A stretch of DNA of 35,527 nucleotides, taken from the NCBI GenBank assembly GCA_964503335.1, contig CAZCZZ010000042.1, positions 1 to 35,527 on the forward strand. The letters are read 5' to 3'. The translations under genes and the position numbers were made by a program. Numbering within the stretch: position 1 is the stretch's first letter; every line of letters begins with the position of its first letter. Under the pieces are notes generated by a model. It had not been told where the DNA came from, did not search any database, and saw only the letters and a program-made list of their open reading frames with translations. The stretch comes from CAZCZZ01 sp964503335. GTDB taxonomy: Bacteria; Verrucomicrobiota; Kiritimatiellia; CAIVKH01. Shown one piece after another: positions 24,788 through 32,697 of this stretch.

Positions 24788-25629
24788 ACCTCCGCAGCTC
24801 CTTCGACGAGGGCGTTGGTGCGGAGGACGTCCGACAGCGACGGCTCGGCCGGCACGCGCACGAGGGGAATCGCGAGCCGCCGCGCGGCCTCACGCCAGAG
24901 TTCGAAGTGCCGCCGGTACGCCTCTGCGTAGCGCTCGCGAACGGCCGCGTCCACGCGCTGGATCCGCCCGCCGCTGGTTTCGCAATCCACGAATTCAAGG
25001 TTTCCATCCCAGTCGGGATCCGATTCGGCGACATCGTACGGCGCAAAGACAATCGCGCGGCCTTTCACGAAGCGCAGCACGTGCAGGTCCCTGTCGGGAT
25101 CGCCCGGGAAGAGCAGGTCCGATACGAGAACGCGCAGCGAGCCGGGACGCCACGGAATAGTTCCAAGGGTTGGAAAATGTTGCGCGGGAATTTCCAAGGA
25201 TTGGAAGAAGGACGGCGCCGGATCCGCACCGAGCGCGTAAACCCGTAGCGCCGCGCCGCAGCGTCGCGCGCTTTCGTAGCAGAAGTAGAACAGCTCGAGC
25301 GCGCGCTCCGTCTTTTCGGGCGTGAGCCGCATGGACGCGGAGTTGTCGAGCACGAGGTCGAGTCGCGGGCTGACCTCCTCGCGGTAGAGCTTCATGACAT
25401 AGTGGCCGGAGCGCGCGTAAGCCTGCCAGTCGATGTAGCGAGGATCGTCGCCGGGAAGATACGGGCGGTGATCCTGGAAATCGATGGAGCTGCCGACACC
25501 GGTGCCGGCCCAGTTGCCGACGGTGCCGCTCCACGTCGATGATTGAAAAGGCAGGCGGAAATGTCGTGCCGCGTCGCCGGCCCTTGCGCGCACGCGCTGG
25601 AGGACATCGAGCTCAGGCCACGTTTTCAT
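24778..25629 (-). CDS. DUF58 (MoxR-associated) protein
   Basis: The 283-aa cytoplasmic protein has the DUF58 signature DFQDHRPYLPGDDPRYIDWQ (50-69) followed by AYARSG, and a VWA-like strand LDLVLDNSASM (90-100) with an intact DxSxS. DUF58 proteins bridge MoxR ATPases and membrane VWA proteins. Residues 142-146 (FQSLE) and 152-157 (FPTLGT) are encoded by two copies of the TTCCAA-N3-TTGGAA palindrome at 25161-25206. They sit in what should be a loop before the strand SLRVLVSDLLFPG. The ATG overlaps the permease stop (ATGA) and its own stop overlaps the BatA-like gene by 10 bp. Confidence 0.92.
   Translation of the reverse strand: MKTWPELDVLQRVRARAGDAARHFRLPFQSSTWSGTVGNWAGTGVGSSIDFQDHRPYLPGDDPRYIDWQAYARSGHYVMKLYREEVSPRLDLVLDNSASMRLTPEKTERALELFYFCYESARRCGAALRVYALGADPAPSFFQSLEIPAQHFPTLGTIPWRPGSLRVLVSDLLFPGDPDRDLHVLRFVKGRAIVFAPYDVAESDPDWDGNLEFVDCETSGGRIQRVDAAVRERYAEAYRRHFELWREAARRLAIPLVRVPAEPSLSDVLRTNALVEGAAEVWT
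25161..25206. repeat. Pair of perfect TTCCAA-N3-TTGGAA palindromes inside the DUF58 gene
   Basis: TTCCAAGGGTTGGAA (25161-25175) and TTCCAAGGATTGGAA (25192-25206) are perfect 6+6 palindromes around 3 bp, 16 bp apart. They add sense codons without breaking the reading frame. The palindrome is the same as in the arms at 1856-1904, so this is a dispersed element carried in a gene. Confidence 0.88.
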
Positions 25630-27056
25630 ACCTGTGGCGGGAGCGGCGGCGGCACGGCGGGGGCTGATCCGCCGCTTGTGCGCGCCGTGACGGCCAGCTC
25701 CAGTTGTCCGATGTGACGCAAGGGACGAACCATCAGGAAGGCGAGGACGAGCGCGCTGACGCCGGAGATTCCGGCGGTGATGGGAAAGAGTTCCATCGGG
25801 TAGTCATTCACCAACTGCGAGACGAACGCGGCGATGGGAATGGACTTCACGGCTTCGATGGGGAAGTTCGCATAAGCCGCGTGGACACCGCTCGTGACGG
25901 AGAACAAGACGACGAGGCCGATCTGGATGAACGTGTACGCCGCCATCAGCTTCTCCGTGCGCGGTCGGACCAGAAGGATCAGGGAGAGCGGAAGGCAGAT
26001 GGCGCCGACAAGCGATACGAAGATGACGATGAGCCTTTCCGTGAAGCCAACCTCGCTCGCAATCATCAGGAAGAGCAGGGTCAAGGTCAGCGCGCTGTAC
26101 AGGAATCCGCTGGGCCAGCCCGGATACAGGTGCCGCCCGACAAACCGGGCGAAGAAGCCCCGCTTGCCGAAGGGCACGTAGAGGGACGGCAGCGCGCGCG
26201 GCTGGCTGCAGAGAGCGTCCACGCAGACGGGGATGAGGAACGCGAGCGAGAGGTAGAGGATGTGCTCGCTTCCGCCGAGCTTGGCGACGATGAATGCGAC
26301 GAGAATAATGATCAGGGTCGTGATGCGCTTTCGCGAGTCGTGATTCTCCGCCTGCGGGGCGATGCGTCCCGCGCCCCACTGCAGGAAGAGCAGCGACAGG
26401 AGGCCTGTGAAGGCGACGACGCTGACCAGCGTCAGGACGCCGAACGAGCCGAAGAGGGACGATGAGCGGCTCATTCCTCCGAACAGGAGCCCCGGTATGA
26501 TGTTGAAACCGAAGATGAACACGAGGACGTAAAGGCCGCGGACGAAATGCAGGCGAAGCGTCGAGCAGGCGACACTGGCCGCGGTCAGGAGCGATGAGAC
26601 ACAGAGCAGGAAGCCCAGCGTGAGCAGGTTCTCGGCGACGTTCACGGACCCGAGGAAGTAACGCAGCACGGCGTACGGCAGGATGGCGCACGCGATGAGC
26701 AGGGTCTGCGTGAAGAGCGATGCCCACTTGCCGAGGATGATGCGCCACGCGCTCAGCCGCGTGAGAAGGATGAGCTCCAGCGTCTTCTCCTTCACCTCGC
26801 CCTGGATCGCGTTGTTCCCCCGCATCGGCATGATGAGCACCAGCGGAATACTGACGCAGGCCCAGAAGAGGGCGTCAAAGAACTGCCGGTCGCTCGCGTT
26901 GTCGAGCGCAAGGAGGTACATGAGCACGCAGAAAACCATCAGGCCCTGCATCAGCATGAAGGAGATCGCGAACGCGCGGGACTTGATGCCCTGCCGCAAT
27001 TCCTTGACGAGCATGGGGCTCAACCGGTCGTCGAGCCGGTCCAGCAGCGCGATCAT
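25626..27056 (-). CDS. ABC-2-type transporter permease
   Basis: This 476-aa membrane protein has about twelve hydrophobic segments. The N-terminus DRLSPMLVKELRQGIKSRAF followed by a first helix is typical of ABC-2 permeases, and so is the loop GEVKEKTLELILLTRLSAWR with the next helix. The C-terminus is proline-rich (APAVPPPLPPQV). The ATG (27054-27056) overlaps the ABC ATPase stop by ATGA; a longer frame upstream is not needed. It pairs with the preceding ATPase. Its place between MoxR and DUF58 genes suggests export or membrane extraction tied to that system. The substrate is unknown. Confidence 0.9.
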   Translation of the reverse strand: MIALLDRLDDRLSPMLVKELRQGIKSRAFAISFMLMQGLMVFCVLMYLLALDNASDRQFFDALFWACVSIPLVLIMPMRGNNAIQGEVKEKTLELILLTRLSAWRIILGKWASLFTQTLLIACAILPYAVLRYFLGSVNVAENLLTLGFLLCVSSLLTAASVACSTLRLHFVRGLYVLVFIFGFNIIPGLLFGGMSRSSSLFGSFGVLTLVSVVAFTGLLSLLFLQWGAGRIAPQAENHDSRKRITTLIIILVAFIVAKLGGSEHILYLSLAFLIPVCVDALCSQPRALPSLYVPFGKRGFFARFVGRHLYPGWPSGFLYSALTLTLLFLMIASEVGFTERLIVIFVSLVGAICLPLSLILLVRPRTEKLMAAYTFIQIGLVVLFSVTSGVHAAYANFPIEAVKSIPIAAFVSQLVNDYPMELFPITAGISGVSALVLAFLMVRPLRHIGQLELAVTARTSGGSAPAVPPPLPPQV

Positions 27057-27997
27057 GATGAGCCCCCGATCTCGTTGAGCATGTTGACGAAGGCGTCCTC
27101 CAGCTTGGCCTTGTGGATGTGAAAGTCCGTGACCTCGATGCCGTCCATCACCATGCGCTTGAGCAGGTGCGCCATCTGCCCGGGCGAAGTCTCCGCGACC
27201 TTCATGCGGACACCGTTCTTCGTCGCCTCGAAGAACTCCACGCCGGGCTGCAGTGCAATCCAGTTGATGAGCGCGTCCGTGCTGCCCGACACCTCGACGG
27301 TCAGGATGCCGCTCCCGTCGCTCTTCTTCATGCTCTCGGCCGTGCCGTGATGGACGATGCGGCCGGCGTCGATGAACAGCATCGAATCGCACATCTCCTC
27401 CAGCTCGGTCAGGATGTGCGAGCTGATGAAGAGCGTCTTCCCCTGCCCCGCCAGCAGGCGAACGAGATGTTTGAACTCGATGCGCGCCTTCGGGTCGAGC
27501 CCTGCGGCGGGCTCATCAAGGATCATCAGCGAGGGATCGTGCAGAAGCGTGCGACCGAGGCAAAGACGCTGCGACATGCCCTTGGACAATTTGTTCATGG
27601 GCCGGTCCGCGATGGGGACGAGATCGGTGAAGTCCATCACCTCTGCCACGCGATTGCGACGCGCGGCGCCGCGAAAGCCGAAAGCGCGCGCGTAGAAGTC
27701 GAGGTACTCATGGACCGTCATATTGTCATACGCGCCATAGGCGTCCGGCATCCATCCGATGCGACGGCGCACTTCGTCCGGCTGATCCATCACGTCGAAG
27801 CCGTCGATGTGGATCGATCCCCCGTCGGGCACATCGAGCGTGGCCATCATGCGCATCGTCGTGGTCTTGCCGGCCCCGTTGGCGCCGATGAAGCCGACGA
27901 CACTTCCGCGCTGGATATCGAACGAGACGTGCTCCACGGCGCGCACGGTACCGAAGACGCGGACAAGCCCTCGCACCTGTACGATGGGATCGCTCAT
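27053..27997 (-). CDS. ABC transporter ATP-binding protein
   Basis: This 314-aa ATPase has all the expected motifs: Walker A GANGAGKTT (38-46), a Q-loop region, the signature LSKGMSQRL (137-145, a glycine-lysine variant of LSGGQ), Walker B LMILDEP (157-163) and the H-loop in LFISSHILTE. The C-terminal about 90 residues form the accessory domain usual in CcmA/NatA-type exporters. The start at 27997 overlaps the 590-aa gene by ATGA and follows the pattern of the operon; a 19-codon extension upstream is not supported. Confidence 0.95.
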   Translation of the reverse strand: MSDPIVQVRGLVRVFGTVRAVEHVSFDIQRGSVVGFIGANGAGKTTTMRMMATLDVPDGGSIHIDGFDVMDQPDEVRRRIGWMPDAYGAYDNMTVHEYLDFYARAFGFRGAARRNRVAEVMDFTDLVPIADRPMNKLSKGMSQRLCLGRTLLHDPSLMILDEPAAGLDPKARIEFKHLVRLLAGQGKTLFISSHILTELEEMCDSMLFIDAGRIVHHGTAESMKKSDGSGILTVEVSGSTDALINWIALQPGVEFFEATKNGVRMKVAETSPGQMAHLLKRMVMDGIEVTDFHIHKAKLEDAFVNMLNEIGGSS

Positions 27998-29766
27998 GGC
28001 GCCGATCCCTCCGTGACGGCCGGTCCGAAGAAGCCGAGCGACACCTGTCGCCACCGTATGCTGGGCAGCGTGGGAATCGCGTGGTTCTCTGCCTGCTCGC
28101 CCGCGGCGTAGAAGAAGCCGGGCCGCGCGGAAATGCCGTCCACCAGCTGCCTCACACGTTTTTCCGTGGGATTCTTAAGCTGGGTCCAGAAGTTGACGAA
28201 CGTTCCCGGATCGGATGGCTCCATCTCACGCCGCTCCCCGGTCTTCAATCCAATGGCACGCCAGTACTTACCCGCCGGGTCGCAGTAGAAGATCTCCCGG
28301 ACATCCGTGTTCAAACCGCACACGATTTCGGGCGGTCGTCCCTCGCGCGGCGAGCTGACTTCAACGCGATCCCGCCCCGGCTTGACCTGGGCGAGGTAGT
28401 GGCCCTGCACGGAGCGGCTGACAAACCAGTCGCCCGCGAGTCGGTTGTCGGCCACGTCGTACTGCCGATTTCGTCCCTTCGAGGCGTTGGACTTCCTGGT
28501 GTCCACCTCCATCTCCGCCATCAGGAAGCGCTGCGATACGGGGAAGCTCCGGTTCAGGAGCAAACCGGTCAGCGAGATCTGCTCCTGCACCGTGTACGAC
28601 TTGTGGCTGGCGGGGTCCACGTAGATAAAGGTCGTCCTCCGGCCTTCGCCACCCGTCCCGTCCTGCAGGATGATCATCACGGTCAGGCCCACGCTCGCTG
28701 CGATGGAGAGGAGCGGCGTGGTGATGAAGATGAGTTTGTGCTGCCTGCGCTTTGCCAGCACGAAGAGATTTAGTGGACCCACGAGGAACGCAAACATGAA
28801 CACGAAGATCAGGATCAACGTCCTGTTGACCACGATCTCGCCCAGGTCGCCGCGCAGCGGGTTGTCAAATGACCTTGCGGAATCCAACGTGTCCCGCAGA
28901 TTCTGCGAATTCACCGTGAGCTGATGCTGGAAGGCGACAGGTTCGATGTCGGGAAGCCCCGCGGCGTAGATCGTGCGGATGATGCCGAACCCTGACCGGG
29001 TATAGGGCGCGTCTTCTTCTCGGCCATGCGATTTGGCGCAGAGGAAAAGGCGTCCGCCAAGATTGACCCAGTCCGTGATCGCTCCGCGCGCGGCCGGTTC
29101 CATGGCATCCCACTCCTCGCGGGTCAGCCATATGGCGTCGACGCCGGTCCATCCGATGGAATCAAGCGGCGCCGCAGAGGGATTGAATCGCGTGCCCGCG
29201 AGGGACACGCGATTCGAGCCGAGAAACTCATTCAACGACTCCCAGTTCGCCACGGCGAGGCTTTCCGAGAGTGCGACATACGCGGATCGGATTGAGCCGC
29301 CGGAGTACCCATAGTTCCCGACGCGGCGATACTCCGCGCCCCGCATCCCGTAGCCGATCACGTCGATATCGACACCGGAATAACCCCTGTTGAGCATCTG
29401 CTGGGCCAGCGGCACGTACACGTCGAACGTCCGCGTCGCGCGGGCTTCGACCGTGAGATCACGGTATGAGCGGCAGGACGAGCGCTTGTCGTAGTAGTAC
29501 GGATAGGATGTGCACTGGAAAGTCCAGGTATGGTCCTTGTCCGAATCGTTACGGATCGTGATCCGCACGGGCCACGCGCCCAGCGGCGGCACGTCACCCA
29601 ACAGGGGCAGCATCGTGATTTCAATGCCGCTCTGCGGATCAACGTCGGAGAGCTTTTCGGCATTCACCGGTGCCGTAATCTGCGCAGCGGATGTGACGAT
29701 CGCGGAACACGGGATCGCAACGATCCACGCCATGAACAGCAGCGATCGCAGGGTGTATGGCTTCAT
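27994..29766 (-). CDS. Membrane-anchored protein with amidotransferase-like fold, MoxR operon
   Basis: The 590-aa protein has a signal peptide (about 1-28), a beta-rich periplasmic region with two cysteines (C85, C98) in a Tyr-rich loop, and a segment WTGVDAIWLTREEWDAMEPA (206-225) followed by WVNLGGRLFLCA. The latter is like the glutamine-amidotransferase-fold domains in these operons. Two membrane helices follow (about 314-336 and 346-367). The rest is probably periplasmic or cytosolic beta structure. The ATG lies in the stop region of moxR (ATGA overlap). I do not recognise a catalytic triad, so a binding role is more likely. Placement before the ABC genes suggests that it feeds or regulates the transporter. 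Confidence 0.75.
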   Translation of the reverse strand: MKPYTLRSLLFMAWIVAIPCSAIVTSAAQITAPVNAEKLSDVDPQSGIEITMLPLLGDVPPLGAWPVRITIRNDSDKDHTWTFQCTSYPYYYDKRSSCRSYRDLTVEARATRTFDVYVPLAQQMLNRGYSGVDIDVIGYGMRGAEYRRVGNYGYSGGSIRSAYVALSESLAVANWESLNEFLGSNRVSLAGTRFNPSAAPLDSIGWTGVDAIWLTREEWDAMEPAARGAITDWVNLGGRLFLCAKSHGREEDAPYTRSGFGIIRTIYAAGLPDIEPVAFQHQLTVNSQNLRDTLDSARSFDNPLRGDLGEIVVNRTLILIFVFMFAFLVGPLNLFVLAKRRQHKLIFITTPLLSIAASVGLTVMIILQDGTGGEGRRTTFIYVDPASHKSYTVQEQISLTGLLLNRSFPVSQRFLMAEMEVDTRKSNASKGRNRQYDVADNRLAGDWFVSRSVQGHYLAQVKPGRDRVEVSSPREGRPPEIVCGLNTDVREIFYCDPAGKYWRAIGLKTGERREMEPSDPGTFVNFWTQLKNPTEKRVRQLVDGISARPGFFYAAGEQAENHAIPTLPSIRWRQVSLGFFGPAVTEGSAP

Positions 29767-30788
29767 GCCGTGGCGTTCTTCAGCGTGCCGGGCAGCGCGC
29801 GGTCTTGGGCCGGGATTTCCTTCAGCAGTTCCGCCACGATAAGGGCGCCCGTCTTGCCTTCGAGCTTCGCGGGATAGTCAAGCACCAGCCGGTGCTGGAG
29901 CACGGCCGTGGAGATGGCTTTCACATCTTCGAAGGACGCGTTCATGCGTCCGTGCAACAACGCCCGCGCACGCGCTCCGGCTGCAAGCCCGATGGCCGCA
30001 CGCGGACTCGCGCCGTATTTGACCGAAGTCGCGGCGGCCGAATTCCCGGGGTGCGTCGCGTCCACAAGGCGGGCGATGTAGTTGGCCACGACGCCCGGAA
30101 GGTAGATGCGACCGGCGAGCGCGATGAGGTTGCCCAGCTCCGCGCGCGACCACACGCGCGGCACCGCGGGTTCTTCGCCGAGCCGGCGGTGATTCACGAT
30201 CCGCTCCAGCACATCAGCCCGGCCCACATGCACGTTCAGCTTGAAGAGGAACCGGTCCAGCTGCGCTTCTGGCAACGGATACGTGCCTTCCAGCTCAATC
30301 GGATTCTGCGTGGCGAGCACGAAAAAGGGATCGGGCAGCGCGTGCGATTCGCCCATCGCGGTGACGCGACGCTCCTGCATCGCCTCCAGCATCGCGGACT
30401 GCGTCTTCGGCGACGCGCGGTTGATTTCATCAGCCAGCACAAGGTTCGCGAAAAGCGGGCCGCGCTGGAAAATGAACCGGCGCTGGCCGTCCACATCCTG
30501 CAGCATCGGGTTGCCCGTGATATCGCCCGGCAGCAGGTCCGGCGTGAACTGGATGCGCCGCGCGTCGAGCTCCAGCGCCTTCCCGAGCGCCTTCACCAGC
30601 TCCGTCTTGCCCAGCCCGGGCAGGCCTTCAAGGAGGATGTGCCCGCGAGCGAGCAGCCCCGTGATGACCTGGTCCACCAGCTCTTCCTGGCCGAAGAGCG
30701 CCTGGTTCAGCGTGTCACGAAGGACACGCAGTTGCTCGCCTGCGCGAAGCACTTCGGCTTCGGTGGGCGCGTTCGGGTTTTCATTCAT
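29763..30788 (-). CDS. MoxR-family AAA+ ATPase
   Basis: This 341-aa protein has Walker A GLPGLGKT (55-62), Walker B LVLADE (116-121) followed by INRASPKTQSAMLEAMQERR, and sensor-1 ATQNPIELEGTYPLPEAQLD, all standard for MoxR. The C-terminal lid has the arginine-rich GASPRA block. MoxR ATPases act as chaperones with VWA proteins such as those encoded downstream. The start at 30788 overlaps the preceding gene by 8 bp; an upstream in-frame ATG at 30860 would add 24 residues unlike other MoxR proteins. Confidence 0.95.
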   Translation of the reverse strand: MNENPNAPTEAEVLRAGEQLRVLRDTLNQALFGQEELVDQVITGLLARGHILLEGLPGLGKTELVKALGKALELDARRIQFTPDLLPGDITGNPMLQDVDGQRRFIFQRGPLFANLVLADEINRASPKTQSAMLEAMQERRVTAMGESHALPDPFFVLATQNPIELEGTYPLPEAQLDRFLFKLNVHVGRADVLERIVNHRRLGEEPAVPRVWSRAELGNLIALAGRIYLPGVVANYIARLVDATHPGNSAAATSVKYGASPRAAIGLAAGARARALLHGRMNASFEDVKAISTAVLQHRLVLDYPAKLEGKTGALIVAELLKEIPAQDRALPGTLKNATA

Positions 30789-32076
30789 GGAAGTATTTCT
30801 GCAGGACGGCCTGCTCATCCGGATTGGTTTCGTTCCGCCACACGGTTTCGCCTGCTCCACCTTCGACCGACAAACCGCCGCCCGCGTTCACGGAATTCTG
30901 CGTTTTGTCCAAATCGTGCTCGATGACTTGTTCGCCGATCACGTCGCCGAACGCCGCCTGCCGGAGATCGGTATTGGAGACACCCTCCAGCGTTTTTGTT
31001 TCGGCGCCCGTCTCGGTGTCGCTCAACGTCAGCGGCGCCGTGCCCGGTCCGCGTGAAATGCCGCCCTTGCCCGGTTGCATGCCCATCGCCAGCAGCGCAG
31101 CCTGTCCCTCTTGTCCCAAGCATTTTCCAGAGCACTTCTTGCACTGCGCGAGCTTGTCCTGGATGTCCTTTAACTCCTCCTTGGAAAGCTGCTTCAGCTT
31201 GGAAAGGTCCATCTTCTGCAGCGCCTTGAGCATCTCGGGGTTGAGCGAAAGCGGCTCGCTCTTCAGACCCTTGAGCGACTGGTTCCACGCCTGCTGGAGC
31301 GCGTTCATCGTCTCCGCGTCGAGCGGGATGCCGGATTCCATCGCCTGCGCCGCCTGCGCCATCGCGGCGGCGGCCATCGCAAGGTCGCGATCGAGGTCGC
31401 GGATGGATTGCTCCGTCTGCTCGCGCAGGTGATCGCCCGCCTCGATGCTGTTGTGTTGGTACCACTCATTCTGCGGCTGGCGTCGAAGGGCGGCGAGCTG
31501 CTCCTCGATCTGCTTTAGCGATTCATCTGCGGCCACTTCTTCTTCCCGCAGCGTATCCACCCACTCCTCCACCCGCGTCCACGAGGAAGGTTCCTGGATC
31601 AGGGTGGCTTCAACGACGGGGCGTCCGATCGGAACAAACGCCGCGGCAAAAAGGCAGGCCATGGCGACCCCGAGCGGGGTGAGGAGCGCGGTCCACCGCC
31701 AGCGGATCTTCGCGTCCACGCGCGCATCGTACTCCGGCCACGAGCCCACCCCGTCCGCTGCGGACGTGAGCCTGTTGTTCAACCCGTTCTCCGCGTCCAG
31801 CCGCACCAGCGCATCGGTCCGGCGAAAGAAGAGTTTCCGCGTCCGGTACCACGCGTAAAGAGCGCCCAGCGCGACCACAACCGCCAGCCAGGGGGCATGG
31901 GTCGTGACGTCAACCTGCTGTGTACGAGCGATTAGAATAAGAACCGACAGGGAGAAGGACAGCGCCAGCGCAACGGGCAGGAACGCCGCCAACCACCATC
32001 CGGCATTCACGCGCGCCGCTACCGCCAGCGCCCTGCGCCGCCACTTCTGTTCCGCACTCGCTGTGGGTGTCGCCAT
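30781..32076 (-). CDS. DUF4175-like membrane coiled-coil protein, first gene of MoxR operon
   Basis: This 431-aa protein has membrane segments at about 29-50, 62-78 and 131-150, then a long helical, Glu/Gln/Ala-rich stretch (about 170-310) with coiled-coil character. This matches the architecture of proteins annotated DUF4175 in MoxR operons. At 312-319 is the compact motif CKKCSGKC (C312, C315, C319), followed by Gly-rich, low-complexity sequence. The cysteines could bind metal. It is the first gene of the operon: the 278-bp gap upstream (32077-32354) contains the likely promoter, and moxR starts 8 bp before its stop. Role unknown; a scaffold is plausible. Confidence 0.75.
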   Translation of the reverse strand: MATPTASAEQKWRRRALAVAARVNAGWWLAAFLPVALALSFSLSVLILIARTQQVDVTTHAPWLAVVVALGALYAWYRTRKLFFRRTDALVRLDAENGLNNRLTSAADGVGSWPEYDARVDAKIRWRWTALLTPLGVAMACLFAAAFVPIGRPVVEATLIQEPSSWTRVEEWVDTLREEEVAADESLKQIEEQLAALRRQPQNEWYQHNSIEAGDHLREQTEQSIRDLDRDLAMAAAAMAQAAQAMESGIPLDAETMNALQQAWNQSLKGLKSEPLSLNPEMLKALQKMDLSKLKQLSKEELKDIQDKLAQCKKCSGKCLGQEGQAALLAMGMQPGKGGISRGPGTAPLTLSDTETGAETKTLEGVSNTDLRQAAFGDVIGEQVIEHDLDKTQNSVNAGGGLSVEGGAGETVWRNETNPDEQAVLQKYFHE

Positions 32077-32156
32077 ATCCTGTCGTCAGCCTGTCACCGC
32101 TTTGACACCAAAGCAAGTGCGGCCGTTCATACATAAGGACTAACTTTAAGATAATG

Positions 32157-32303
32157 CCCACGGAGGTCACGGATGAAGAGGATGTTCGGAATTCTGCCAA
32201 ACCAAATATCAGACTCGGATCTTCCTATCCGTGCTATCCGTGAACTCCGTGGGCAAATCTCTTGTCGGACTTCCGTGTATTCCGTGTGTTCCGTGGGCAA
32301 ATC
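32157..32303. repeat. Inverted and direct repeat element upstream of the MoxR operon
   Basis: CCCACGGAGGTCACGGAT (32157-32174) is nearly the reverse complement of ATCCGTGAACTCCGTGGG (32236-32253), one mismatch. TCCGTGGGCAAATC occurs at 32246-32259 and again at 32290-32303, with further TTCCGTGT units between. This is a dispersed palindromic element in the 278-bp region between two divergent genes. No gene is supported here. Confidence 0.65.
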
Positions 32304-32354
32304 CTACCGACTCAACCCGTTCGCTTTTGCACCGTTTCGGCCTATAGTTGCTAT

Positions 32355-32687
32355 ATGAAAGCAATCCCTTCGCGCTGTCTTTCCGGGGCTATCATCGCCC
32401 TGCTAACCCTATGCCTGCTCGCCCCGGTCTCCAGCGCAAAGGATGCCAAACCGGGTCCGGCGCAGGTCTACGGGAAGATCAAGTACGTCACCGCATTCCC
32501 CGACGTGAAGGTTCGCGTCGTGGAATCGTTCGGCGACCTGAAGGTGCAGGTTGTCAAAGCCTTCGCCGACTCCCCCGGCGAGTGGGAGATCGTGGACAAC
32601 TTCGAAGACTTCAAAGTTGAAATCGTCACCGCCTTCGAAGACTTCACCATCGAATACGTCGACGCATTTCCCGGGCCGGCGAAGTAG
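32355..32687 (+). CDS. Small secreted protein of 11-residue repeats
   Basis: This 110-aa protein has a signal peptide (about 1-28, SSA-KD) and then about six 11-residue units of the form (V/I/Y)-V-x-(A/S/N)-F-x-D-x-K-(V/I)-x: YVTAFPDVKVR, VVESFGDLKVQ, VVKAFADSPGE, IVDNFEDFKVE, IVTAFEDFTIE, YVDAFPG. The third unit has a short insertion (SPGEWE). Alternating hydrophobic positions point to a stacked beta structure such as a small beta-solenoid or meander. A frame runs from 32262, but the ATG at 32355 gives the signal peptide. I have no name for the family. The gene is alone on the plus strand, 10 bp from the end of the convergent acyltransferase gene. Confidence 0.75.
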   Translation: MKAIPSRCLSGAIIALLTLCLLAPVSSAKDAKPGPAQVYGKIKYVTAFPDVKVRVVESFGDLKVQVVKAFADSPGEWEIVDNFEDFKVEIVTAFEDFTIEYVDAFPGPAK

Positions 32688-32697
32688 AGATGCGAGT

